Assembly: GCA_964396965.1 (NCBI GenBank)
Contig: CAYNGD010000011.1
Coordinates: forward strand, 1 to 56,212
Length of the DNA stretch: 56,212 nucleotides
Direction of reading: 5' to 3'
Source: JABMRW01 sp964396965
GTDB taxonomy: Bacteria; Chloroflexota; Dehalococcoidia; Dehalococcoidales; BS750m-G39
Positions 48,541 through 56,191 of this stretch are shown one piece after another (the stretch's first letter is position 1; the number at the start of each line of letters is the position of its first letter). The position numbers were made by a program, and so were the translations under genes. The notes beneath the pieces were generated by a model. The model saw only the letters and a list, made by a program, of their open reading frames with translations. It ran no database searches and was not told the DNA's origin.

Positions 48541-49606
48541 CATCGCCAATCTCCTGCTCGACGCTGGCGTCGGTTCCCGACTCGATGACCTCAACCCCGA
48601 AGAGTTGAGTCGGCCGATGATATCTCTTATTGGCTCCAGTCCGCTGCCCTCGTTTTGCTGCTGGTTCATTTTGCCTCCTGAGCTGGTTGAGCGTGCCCTC
48701 TCGCTTGTGCTTCAAATAGAAGGGGAGTCTATGAGGTATTTGCTCGATAATCAACGGCGGTTCTCTGGCGCGGCAGGAGCTGTCATGCTCTTTCGCCCAG
48801 AGATACCACTGCTTGAGGTCGTCCAGGGAAGCCGCGGCTGCCCGAACTGCCCGGCAAACCAGGTTTATCAGGACATCCCTGTTGGCCAGGGTAATTCTTT
48901 CCTTATCGCTCACCCAGTCCAAAAACACTCCGGACTGCTTTTGATATGGTTTTACCCTCGGCAAGCTTCCACAAGGTAAGGGTGATTTCTTTTTTGAGAA
49001 ATCCCCTATAATGCTTTCTTTATATAAGCTTTCTTTAGTGCTTTCTTTAGTAGTAGCTATTTCGTGTCTGGTTGGACACGCCACCGTGTCCCGTTGGACA
49101 CGATTTTGCTCATTTCGTGTCTGGTTAGACACGGCCTTGAAAAGCGTGTCTGATGGGACACGCTTTTGAGCCTGGACGTCTTTGTTGCACGCTTTGAGTA
49201 GTCTTTTCAACCAGCGGTAGTTACCCCCGTTCTTCTCCCGGGAAAGCAGCCCCTCCGCCAGCTGAATCGAGCGCCGGCAAACACATTGAGCCGAGAAGAC
49301 CTCAGGCGCCCAGCGGTTGGGATGATTTACCCGGTAGAAGGTATTGCCCTCCAGAGGCTCCGCGGCCACTATCTTACGCTCCATCAGCCGTTTCAAGGTG
49401 TGGTTGATGCTGGCCCGGGACATCAGGGTTATCGCCTGCCAGAAGGTCGATGAAATCTCATCGCTGTCCCGGAGATAGCCATCGGTCTGGTTGAGGAGGG
49501 CGACTACCAGCCGGAACTCCTGGCTGCTCAGCCGGGCCCTGGCCAGAGCCATCATTGTCTCTCGGTGGTTGGGTACAAAGCTGTACTGGATCTTCTCCAC
49601 CGGCAT
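48530..49606 (-). CDS. Lambda-O-like replication initiator
   Basis: 358 residues. The N-terminal domain is a phage O-type winged helix: FVPNHRETMMALARARLSSQ, EFRLVVALLNQT, MSRASINHTLKRLMERKIVA. A variable middle (residues 135-200) is encoded by four palindromic DNA iterons and an AT-rich stretch, so the protein sequence there is repetitive (CPTRHE, SNQTRNE). The C-terminal part, WLxWAKEHDSS-like, probably contacts the loader. This is the same arrangement as lambda gene O. Confidence 0.85.
   Translation of the reverse strand: MPVEKIQYSFVPNHRETMMALARARLSSQEFRLVVALLNQTDGYLRDSDEISSTFWQAITLMSRASINHTLKRLMERKIVAAEPLEGNTFYRVNHPNRWAPEVFSAQCVCRRSIQLAEGLLSREKNGGNYRWLKRLLKACNKDVQAQKRVPSDTLFKAVSNQTRNEQNRVQRDTVACPTRHEIATTKESTKESLYKESIIGDFSKKKSPLPCGSLPRVKPYQKQSGVFLDWVSDKERITLANRDVLINLVCRAVRAAAASLDDLKQWYLWAKEHDSSCRAREPPLIIEQIPHRLPFYLKHKREGTLNQLRRQNEPAAKRGQRTGANKRYHRPTQLFGVEVIESGTDASVEQEIGDGVG
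49003..49055. other. AT-rich unwinding region beside the iterons
   Basis: About 50 bases made mostly of A-T pairs (TATAATGCTTTCTTTATATA and TAGTGCTTTCTTTAG) immediately past the iterons in the direction of the gene. The position and composition fit the duplex-unwinding element of a lambda-type origin. Confidence 0.7.
49063..49162. repeat. Four palindromic 18-bp iterons (probable replication origin)
   Basis: CGTGTCTGGTTGGACACG (49063), CGTGTCCCGTTGGACACG (49085), CGTGTCTGGTTAGACACG (49116) and CGTGTCTGATGGGACACG (49145). Each is CGTGTC-n6-GACACG, an inverted repeat suited to a dimeric initiator. Lambda ori also has four 18-bp iterons with dyad symmetry inside gene O. Confidence 0.88.
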
Positions 49607-49620
49607 GGCTGTGCTCCTTC

Positions 49621-50208
49621 CTATGTTTTCCGTGGCTGACTGTCCCCGAAATTGGTGACCAGGACACAGGGGCGGGGCAGGCTGGCGATAAAGGTCCTGA
49701 CAAAGCTGGCCATAGCCCCGTTCCTGGTGTTGGGCATACGCTCCCAGGTGATGTTACCTCTAGTCGTTTCCCAGACCGTCCTCGTCCAGTCGACAAGTAT
49801 CCAGAGGTCAAAGCACCGGTAATCTTTGCTGGCAAAGCCGAAGAAATAGAGCTGGCAGACCAGGTTAAACCAGTCACCGGGCAATCTGCGGACGGGGTCG
49901 TTGTAATACTCTACGGTAATATCCCGTAGAGGCAGAAACTTCGGAGCGGCAAACTTCTCCTGGCAGGTAAGCCTCATCCCATTTTTGAGGGTGAAGATGA
50001 CGTCAATCCCCAGCTCTTTATCCAGGGCGCCGAGCTCGACATGAAGGGGAAGAGGCAGGCCCGTGGGGTAAACCCGGCTGATGTCTTTAAGCCCGGGTAC
50101 GATTTCCCGATAGAGCCTATCCGCCGCCGGGCGCATCCTCTTTTCAAACCGGCGCCTGCGGTTGCGCTCAAATGAGCTGCTCTCCTTTGGGGTCATTCCC
50201 TCTGGCAT
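49621..50208 (-). CDS. Possible PD-(D/E)xK nuclease
   Basis: 195 residues. GIDVIFTLKNGMRLTCQEKF has the order Asp, about 15 residues, Glu-x-Lys of restriction-like nucleases, with an Arg-rich N-terminus (SFERNRRRRFEKRM) for DNA contact. Being between the RecT group and the initiator, it could be the exonuclease partner of the annealing protein. The motif alone is weak evidence. Confidence 0.5.
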   Translation of the reverse strand: MPEGMTPKESSSFERNRRRRFEKRMRPAADRLYREIVPGLKDISRVYPTGLPLPLHVELGALDKELGIDVIFTLKNGMRLTCQEKFAAPKFLPLRDITVEYYNDPVRRLPGDWFNLVCQLYFFGFASKDYRCFDLWILVDWTRTVWETTRGNITWERMPNTRNGAMASFVRTFIASLPRPCVLVTNFGDSQPRKT

Positions 50209-51389
50209 GGCGGCTCTCTTCGAGAGAAGATAAGGACATATTCATGAACAACAGGTATGAACGGGGCATTGCCGTAGTCAAAATAACGGCTTCGCCCCTC
50301 GATTAGCTTAACCAGCACGGCATCCAGAGCTGCCAGATTAAAACCGATAATAGCCGAGTGGATGGGTTGGATAACACCGTCTTTTCTCGGGTCACTACAC
50401 AGAATGCAGAGATGTCCATTGCTACTAAGGTGCCGCAGCAGCTTCTCCACGCAGATTTTGAGTTTATCTATGTAGTCGGCCAGCGAGGGGCACCGGGAAA
50501 GGTTGTTGGGATGGGCGATGTCGTAATCAACGGCATCATGGTACGGAGGGTGCCAGAAGATGAGGTCGTAATCCCCTTCCGGCTCCTCAGTTACCAGGTC
50601 AAAGCCGGTGCGCAGGTCGAGCCCGGCGTAGGGTATGTCTCCCATGTCGAAGGCGACCTCCCCAGTCGTCCCGGAGCCTTCCATCGGGTCGAGAACTGAC
50701 TTCGGCTGATAGTAGTCAATGAGGTCAACCAGCAGGTAGCCCGAGGTGTTGCCTGGGAATTTCGCATCTCCCCAGGGGCCGCGGTCATCGTAGCGGACAA
50801 CTGATTTCAGGTGGCCCCGGTTCCTGAGGTGCTGCGCGATGAGGTCTTTGCGCTGATGATATTCCCGCAGGGCGCGCTCCACGGTAGATTTGCCAACGTG
50901 ACATCTTTCCGCAACATCCCGCAGGGACATGCCGGATAGATAGTCGCGGATGCCCTGCCTGGTGTCCCAGTTTTCAGCGGTTGAAAATTGGGACAGTACC
51001 CGGTTTACCGTGCCGATAGCACAGCCCATCTCGGTGGCTATTAGCTGCTGGGTCATGCCCTTCTCATGAAGGCTGAGGATAATCTCGTCCCGCTTGGCAT
51101 TGGATACCGGCAGCCCATGCCGGGCATTCAGGGCATAGGCTCTGGCCATGAAAAGGTGCGGAGAGCAGCCGTCGAAGCTAACGGGGACAGTCGTTAGGCC
51201 CTCTCTTCTGTGAGCCTCCACCCGGTGCCACCCGTCAAGGACAGTCATGGTCTCTTTGTCGACCACCACGGGCGGCAGCTCTTGCAGCGAGTCACGGTAT
51301 CTCTCAATCGCCTCTTCATCAAAACCGCTTCGCGGCCAGATTGACCTATCCAGCTTGAGGTCACTGATATTTATCTGCTCCGACATCAA
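50193..51389 (-). CDS. ParB-type domain fused to a DNA methyltransferase
   Basis: 398 residues. Residues 1-85 are ParB/Srx-like (VVVDKETMTVLDGWHRVEAH), then two HTH segments (GMTQQLIATEMGCAIGTVNR, MSLRDVAERCHVGKSTVERA), then an N4/N6-type methyltransferase (motif I VLDPMEGSGTTGEVA; motif IV IFWHPPYHD). In motif IV a His takes the place of the normal Asp/Asn/Ser, a variant I have seen in phage fusions but which needs checking. May modify or mark element DNA. Confidence 0.82.
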   Translation of the reverse strand: MMSEQINISDLKLDRSIWPRSGFDEEAIERYRDSLQELPPVVVDKETMTVLDGWHRVEAHRREGLTTVPVSFDGCSPHLFMARAYALNARHGLPVSNAKRDEIILSLHEKGMTQQLIATEMGCAIGTVNRVLSQFSTAENWDTRQGIRDYLSGMSLRDVAERCHVGKSTVERALREYHQRKDLIAQHLRNRGHLKSVVRYDDRGPWGDAKFPGNTSGYLLVDLIDYYQPKSVLDPMEGSGTTGEVAFDMGDIPYAGLDLRTGFDLVTEEPEGDYDLIFWHPPYHDAVDYDIAHPNNLSRCPSLADYIDKLKICVEKLLRHLSSNGHLCILCSDPRKDGVIQPIHSAIIGFNLAALDAVLVKLIEGRSRYFDYGNAPFIPVVHEYVLIFSRREPPCQRE

Positions 51390-51442
51390 TGCCTCCCACT
51401 ACCGTGTTTGAGTTCGGGATTGGGTCGCCTTAATACGCTTCG

Positions 51443-52690
51443 TCATCGCTGCCGCACGGATACGATCTTGCGGTAGCATTCTGCAGGTGGATCGACTATT
51501 TCTTCCTGGCAACTAACATTTAGCTCTGCCCACACCGCCTGGCGACTCATGTTGAAGTCCTCCCAACAAGCCTGGTATAGCTCACCGAAATTTTTGATGG
51601 TTTCCGGGTCTCGCTTTACCGCCGGCCTGGCTTTTTCTTGCTCCAGCGCCCTGTCGATGGCTTCGTCCGCCTCTCCGAGGGTCCTGCCTTTACCTATCCA
51701 GTCCTCTTTGAGGCTGTTGACGCCCAGCACGGCGTGAACCTTTTCTTCATCCAGGCCTTTTCCCTTCTGGTAGGCCCAGAACTTCGCCCAGTCAGGCTGA
51801 CCGTTCCTGGTAAAGGTCGGGGCATCGCCGCCCTTGCTGCCTTCCCCCTCGGTGACAATATGATACTCGGCCTCGATGACCTTCTGGACCTCGTCTATTC
51901 CCTTTTCCCTGCCCCGGGCAAGCCACTCCGAGGTGAGCTCCATCATCTTCTTTCGCGCTTCGGGGAAGGTCTCCCTCACCCAGCGCTTGATGGCTCTCAC
52001 TCTGGCTTGATTCCCGGGGAGCTCTCCGGCCGGTGTGCCGGCGGCCTTTGCCTTCTCCCACTCCTTCCGCTTCAGCCAGCCGTAGGCGATGCTCTCGGTG
52101 CCGTCCCTGGTTTTACCCGATGCTTTCCACACCCAGGCCTCCTCGTCATCGCAGAGGTCTTTCTTGAACTCCTTGTCGGTAACCGGCTCGGTTATCGGCG
52201 GCCCTATCCACCTCTCGGGGCAGGCTCTGGCAGCCAGCGATAGCCAGCCGTCCTCGGTCAGCACCGGCTGCACCACCTTCCTGTCCTTGTTCTTGAAGGT
52301 GACCGGAATAATCTCGCCTAATAAGGGGTCAAGGTCCAAACGGATGCAGTCCATCAAAAATAGGGCAGCCGATGGGTCATCAAGGTCCGCCCTGGGGAAG
52401 CGGGTCTTGATCAGCGCCATGGCAGTGCCCACCTCGTATCCCCCGGGCAGCATCTTCTTATCTATCTTATCCTTGATTACCAGCGGCGCTCCCTGGCCTC
52501 GGCGATACGCCTGCGTCCAGGTTTCCTTTTCTACGTAGCCGTGGTGGTCACGGCTGCGCGGGCAGCCGATCTCAAGTGTCCCCAGCTCCGGGTTGGTCTT
52601 GATGGCCAGCTCACCGCCACACTCGGCGCAGAGGTTTGTCCTGACAATGTGCTTCATCTCTTCATACTGATTCTGATCTACCTGTACCAT
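51443..52690 (-). CDS. RecT/Bet-like single-strand annealing protein with zinc ribbon
   Basis: 415 residues from the ATG after GAGGAGG. N-terminal ribbon CAECGGEL...GCPRS, then the RecT/Bet core: LFLMDCIRLDLDPLLGEIIP, VVQPVLTEDGWLSLAARACP, WVWKASGKTRDGTESIAYGW, NQARVRAIKRWVRETFPEAR. Anneals complementary strands for recombination-based replication. First gene of the leftward early operon after the switch. Confidence 0.82.
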   Translation of the reverse strand: MVQVDQNQYEEMKHIVRTNLCAECGGELAIKTNPELGTLEIGCPRSRDHHGYVEKETWTQAYRRGQGAPLVIKDKIDKKMLPGGYEVGTAMALIKTRFPRADLDDPSAALFLMDCIRLDLDPLLGEIIPVTFKNKDRKVVQPVLTEDGWLSLAARACPERWIGPPITEPVTDKEFKKDLCDDEEAWVWKASGKTRDGTESIAYGWLKRKEWEKAKAAGTPAGELPGNQARVRAIKRWVRETFPEARKKMMELTSEWLARGREKGIDEVQKVIEAEYHIVTEGEGSKGGDAPTFTRNGQPDWAKFWAYQKGKGLDEEKVHAVLGVNSLKEDWIGKGRTLGEADEAIDRALEQEKARPAVKRDPETIKNFGELYQACWEDFNMSRQAVWAELNVSCQEEIVDPPAECYRKIVSVRQR

Positions 52691-52815
52691 CGCATACCTC
52701 CTCGTTACTCTTTGTGCCATTACTATCCCTACCAGCCGCAGCGTTGCTATTCTGCCTGGCAAGATAGGCCCGGGCGATCATCCGGGCCAGAATTCTTAGC
52801 CCCGGTGATATAGGC

Positions 52816-53067
52816 TTACCTCGCTCTGTCTCTAGGCAGGTCTTCTTCATGGGAATGCTCAACAATAAAGAGGTCGTCAAAGCTCAAGGGGTTCAGGGTC
52901 TCCAGTATCCGCTGCCTCAGCCTGGGGCTCGGGTACCTGTCTCCATTCATCAGCTGGGCCATGTAGCCGGTGGAGAGGCCCAGCATCCTGGCCAGTGAGT
53001 TCTGTGACATGTTGCGGCGGGCAAGAAGGATATCAAGAAAATCTCGGTTTAGCCTCACTTTAACCAT
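52816..53067 (-). CDS. XRE-family repressor (Cro-like, leftward)
   Basis: 83 residues from the ATG at 53067 (AGAGG upstream). HTH: MSQNSLARMLGLSTGYMAQL. It is divergent from the rightward repressor gene and heads the early operon, so it is the likely Cro-type antirepressor. Confidence 0.85.
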   Translation of the reverse strand: MVKVRLNRDFLDILLARRNMSQNSLARMLGLSTGYMAQLMNGDRYPSPRLRQRILETLNPLSFDDLFIVEHSHEEDLPRDRAR

Positions 53068-53113
53068 TGGGCCTGTCCTCTGATATATGTAGCAAGCAAA
53101 AGCTCTATAAATA

Positions 53114-53142
53114 ATGCTATCACCAGAACAGGCAACTGTCAA
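53114..53142 (-). promoter_or_regulatory. Leftward early promoter
   Basis: On the minus strand TTGACA, 17 bases, TAGCAT (four of six consensus), 47 bases before the Cro-like start. Confidence 0.7.
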
Positions 53143-53159
53143 TAGGTTTGTTCTATCTG
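53122..53159. promoter_or_regulatory. Possible repressor operator
   Basis: CCAGAACA and TGTTCTATCTGG form an interrupted inverted repeat spanning the leftward -35 region; a plausible binding site for one of the two repressors. Confidence 0.45.
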
Positions 53160-53171
53160 GCGTTCAAACGC

Positions 53172-53200
53172 TTGCAAATATTGGCAGAGTATGCTATAAT
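53172..53200 (+). promoter_or_regulatory. Rightward lysogeny promoter
   Basis: TTGCAA, exactly 17 bases, TATAAT; a near-consensus sigma-70 promoter 21 bases before the repressor start. Confidence 0.85.
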
Positions 53201-53220
53201 AGCGCCAAGAGGTGAGAAGA

Positions 53221-53613
53221 ATGGCCACTTTCGGAGAGTACCTCAGGGGCCTCAGGGATAGGCAGAGAATGTCGCTCCGCGACGTGGAACGAGAGTGCGG
53301 CGTGGCTAACTCCTACCTATCCCAGATCGAGAAGGGTGAGAGGCCGGCGCCCAGCCCGGATATACTGAGGCGGCTGGCTAAAGCCTATAATGTCCCGCCC
53401 AGATACCTTATGGAGCAGGCGGGCTACCTCGATGAGCCCGAGGTGAAGGCTACCGAGGCGGAGCGGGTGAGCGCTGCCTTCGAGTACGTGATGTCTGACC
53501 CGGACTATAAGCTTGGGGCTCGTATCAGGAGCGAGGGCCTGAACACTGAGGCCAAGAAGGGTATCGTTATCGTATATGAGACCCTTACCGGCAAGAAGCT
53601 GCTGACGCCCTGA
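53221..53613 (+). CDS. XRE-family repressor (CI-like, rightward)
   Basis: 130 residues from the ATG at 53221 (AGAGGTGA upstream). HTH: MSLRDVERECGVANSYLSQI, then EKGERPAPSPDILRRLAKAY, the classic XRE pattern, and a C-terminal part that may dimerise. With the ImmA-like gene after it, it is the likely lysogeny repressor. Confidence 0.88.
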   Translation: MATFGEYLRGLRDRQRMSLRDVERECGVANSYLSQIEKGERPAPSPDILRRLAKAYNVPPRYLMEQAGYLDEPEVKATEAERVSAAFEYVMSDPDYKLGARIRSEGLNTEAKKGIVIVYETLTGKKLLTP

Positions 53614-53625
53614 CAGCGCGAGGTA

Positions 53626-54621
53626 ATGACGTTGTCTAAAGAAGACAGGCTGGGCGATTTCTGCCGCTTTGTCATTGAGAGTCGGGGAAGGCCGGTTACG
53701 GATAACCCGGTACGCCTGGCAGCGCTGCTCAGAGAGTACGCCGGCATCCAACAAACCCCCAGTCTTGACACGGTGCTTGGGCTGGCCCACTCCTTTGGCA
53801 TCGATACCCAGGCCGTGGACTACCTTCCCACCGGCGGCACCAATATGACAGCGAACGGAATCTGGTACATTCATTACTCAGCAAAAGACAAGCCGGCTAC
53901 CCAGAAGTTTACCATGTTCCACGAGCTGTTTGAGGTTATAGATAAGACCTTCAAGAGCGTTGACCGGTCTCACTGCCGGCTTTGGGACCCCCAGCTCAGC
54001 CGATACGCCGACTGGTTTGCCGCTGCGGTGCTGATACCGCACGATTTCTTCGTCAGGCGGATGCACGCCAGCGGCTGCGATGTGGCCCGCCTTGGTGAAG
54101 AGCTGGAGCTGTCCCACCAGTGTCTTCTTATTGCCTTTGGCCAGCATTTCGCCGATATTCCGGTGGTAGGCGTGCTCTACGAATACTGTCCCGCTAGGCC
54201 CCTGGCTGGGCCGCTCGCCGAGACCAGGGACTTTGCCGCCAGCCTGGTGGTAAAATCTCCCCCGGCGCGGTGGGTGAGGCAGCTCTGCCCCGTCCAGCCG
54301 GTGCCCGCCCGCAACAGCCGCCCTTCTCCCGGCACCCTGGTGTGCGCCGCGATAAATACCGGCCGGCCGCTGCTGTGGCGGCAAGAAGGCAACGAAGGCT
54401 ACCCTGTAATCCTGGTGAGGCCTCTTCTCTGGGGAGGGCTGGAGCCATACCGCTTGATACTGCTCGCCCTTCCTGATGAAGAATACCACATGATCTCACC
54501 CCAGGTAGAACGAATAAAGCCGGTGGCGCTCTGCGAAGAGGATTCCTGCCCCTTTGAGGGAATATACCCAATCTGCCAGGAGTGCAACTGGAAAATAGCG
54601 GGAGGATATCATGAGTACTGA
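53626..54621 (+). CDS. ImmA/IrrE-like protein with altered zinc motif
   Basis: 331 residues. FTMFHELFEVIDKTF (residues 95-109) aligns with the ImmA RFTLAHELGHY motif, and ADWFAAAVLIPHDFF with its downstream ANxFAAxLLMP, but the HExxH second His is Glu103, so zinc binding may be weakened. ImmA proteins cut the neighbouring repressor. The C-terminus is Cys-rich (CEEDSCPFEGIYPICQEC). It could be a catalytically altered regulator. Overlaps the recombinase by 11 bases. Confidence 0.82.
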   Translation: MTLSKEDRLGDFCRFVIESRGRPVTDNPVRLAALLREYAGIQQTPSLDTVLGLAHSFGIDTQAVDYLPTGGTNMTANGIWYIHYSAKDKPATQKFTMFHELFEVIDKTFKSVDRSHCRLWDPQLSRYADWFAAAVLIPHDFFVRRMHASGCDVARLGEELELSHQCLLIAFGQHFADIPVVGVLYEYCPARPLAGPLAETRDFAASLVVKSPPARWVRQLCPVQPVPARNSRPSPGTLVCAAINTGRPLLWRQEGNEGYPVILVRPLLWGGLEPYRLILLALPDEEYHMISPQVERIKPVALCEEDSCPFEGIYPICQECNWKIAGGYHEY

Positions 54622-56191
54622 AATGAAAAAGGCGGCTATCTACGCCAGGGTATCTTCGGAAAAGCAGGATACCGACCTCTCCATCGCAGCCCAGCTAAAG
54701 GCGTTGAGGGAATATGCTGCCCGGAATAGCTGCCATGTGGTAAGGGAGTTTGTCGATGAGGCGGAGAGCGGACGCACGACTGCTCGGCCTGCCTTTCGAG
54801 AGATGGTGTCCACGGCGCGCCGGCCACAGAAGCCCTTCGATGTCATACTAGTCTGGAAGTACTCCCGCTTTGCGCGGAGCCGTGAAGACTCCATTGTCTA
54901 CAAGACGATGCTCAGGAAGAGCGGCGTCCAGGTTGTCTCTATTACCGAGCCGTTCGAGGATACCCCTACCGGCAGGCTTCTCGAGGCCATGATCGAGAGC
55001 CTGGATGAGTTCTATTCAGCTAATCTAGGTGAAGAAGTCACCAGGGGAATGAGAGAGAGCGCCTCTCGCGGCTTTTACCTTTCCAGCAACGCACCCTATG
55101 GGTACCGGAAGGTGAAAGTGAGAGATGGTGACAAAGAGCGCCCCAAACTTGAGATAGAGCCTAACCAGGCAAAGATAGTGGCTTCTATTTTTGATGGTGT
55201 GGTTAAGGGCAAAGGGCTTAAGGAGATAGTCAAGGAGCTAAACCACAGCGGTATTGCCGGGCCGAGAGGGAAGGACTGGGGAAAAACAACGATACATAAG
55301 ATCCTTAACAATGAGGTATATGCCGGAATACTGGTCTGGGGGCGAATCAGCAAACGGGGAATGAAACCGATCAAGGTCGAAAACGCCTGGCCGGCTATCA
55401 TTGACAGGGAAACTTTCGACGAAGTGCAGGCGAAGCTCAGAGAGCGGGCGCCGGCTCAGCTCAATCCCAGGAATGCAGGCAGTCAGTACCTGCTCAGCGG
55501 CATCGCCAGGTGTGGCTACTGCGGCAAGGCTCTCATCGGCCAGGAGGCCAAGGCAGGGCGATTCAACTATTACGTCTGTGGCACCCTGCTCAAGAAAGGA
55601 GCCGGCTCCTGCCAGGCTCGCTACCTCAACACTGAGAAGTTTGAGGGACTGGTAATTAGCAAGATAAAGGAGCACATACTGACCGAAGACAATCTGAGGG
55701 AGCTCGTGCGAATGGTCAATGAGGAGATGGATAATGTTGCCGGCGATTATCGAGACGAGCTAGGTGTAATCGCAGACGAAATTGCCGGAATTAACAACCG
55801 GCTGGAAAGGCTATACGATGCCCTGGAAACAGGAAAGCTGAGACTTGATGATGTCGCGCCTAGAATCCAGCAGTTGAGATGCCGGCAGGAGCAGCTGCAG
55901 TCAAGAAAGTGGCACCTTGAGATGCTGCTATCAGACAGGCGAGTCGAGCTGGCCAACTTGGAGACAGTAACACTGTATGTTAAGGACCTGAGGAATCTGC
56001 TCGAGGAAAGCTCGCTGACTGAGCGGAAGTCATTTATCCGGAGCTTCGTTAAAGAGGTAAAGGTGACCGGTGATGAAGTCTTGCTGACCTATACCATGCC
56101 TCTCCCACCCCAGGGAATATCCGAAGAGAGGGTGGGAGTTCTTTGTTCCGTCCACTATGGTGGAGTTGAGGGGACTCGAACTGTCAGCTAA
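54611..56191 (+). CDS. Large serine recombinase (integrase)
   Basis: 526 residues. Resolvase domain with catalytic Ser (IYARVSSEKQDTDLSIAAQL), recombinase domain (VKGKGLKEIVKELNHSGIAG, KTTIHKILNNEVYAG), zinc ribbon (CGYCGKALIG...YVCGTLL...C) and a coiled coil (IAGINNRLERLYDALETGKL). The usual end LTYTMPLPP is followed by 24 extra residues ending GGVEGTRTVS, translated from a tRNA-derived sequence. GGGAGG precedes the ATG. Confidence 0.92.
   Translation: MSTEMKKAAIYARVSSEKQDTDLSIAAQLKALREYAARNSCHVVREFVDEAESGRTTARPAFREMVSTARRPQKPFDVILVWKYSRFARSREDSIVYKTMLRKSGVQVVSITEPFEDTPTGRLLEAMIESLDEFYSANLGEEVTRGMRESASRGFYLSSNAPYGYRKVKVRDGDKERPKLEIEPNQAKIVASIFDGVVKGKGLKEIVKELNHSGIAGPRGKDWGKTTIHKILNNEVYAGILVWGRISKRGMKPIKVENAWPAIIDRETFDEVQAKLRERAPAQLNPRNAGSQYLLSGIARCGYCGKALIGQEAKAGRFNYYVCGTLLKKGAGSCQARYLNTEKFEGLVISKIKEHILTEDNLRELVRMVNEEMDNVAGDYRDELGVIADEIAGINNRLERLYDALETGKLRLDDVAPRIQQLRCRQEQLQSRKWHLEMLLSDRRVELANLETVTLYVKDLRNLLEESSLTERKSFIRSFVKEVKVTGDEVLLTYTMPLPPQGISEERVGVLCSVHYGGVEGTRTVS
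56158..56181 (-). promoter_or_regulatory. Probable attachment site: tRNA 3'-end sequence
   Basis: On the minus strand GTTCGAGTCCCCTCAACTCC then ACCA: T-loop, T-stem and acceptor 3' strand of a tRNA with encoded CCA. Upstream bases do not continue a tRNA, so only the 3' end is copied, as in attP sites. Lies inside the recombinase end. Confidence 0.7.

Larger units (their letters stand above)
14419..56191. mobile_element. Putative temperate virus-like or integrative element
   Basis: A continuous block of about 42 kb, almost all minus strand, with recombinase, repressor pair, RecT, origin-bearing initiator, DnaC-like loader, sliding clamp, fibre-like proteins, proteases and tiny membrane proteins. 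Gene density, short overlaps (ATGA) and lack of housekeeping genes fit a virus or integrative element. Missing are terminase, portal and a known capsid gene. The right boundary is suggested by the tRNA-derived sequence in the recombinase tail; the left boundary is uncertain. Confidence 0.6.

Noticed and set aside
49063..49162. Chance palindromes due to repeated codons
   Set aside because: Four copies keep both half-sites perfectly while the codon frame changes between copies, so selection acts on DNA, not on the peptide.
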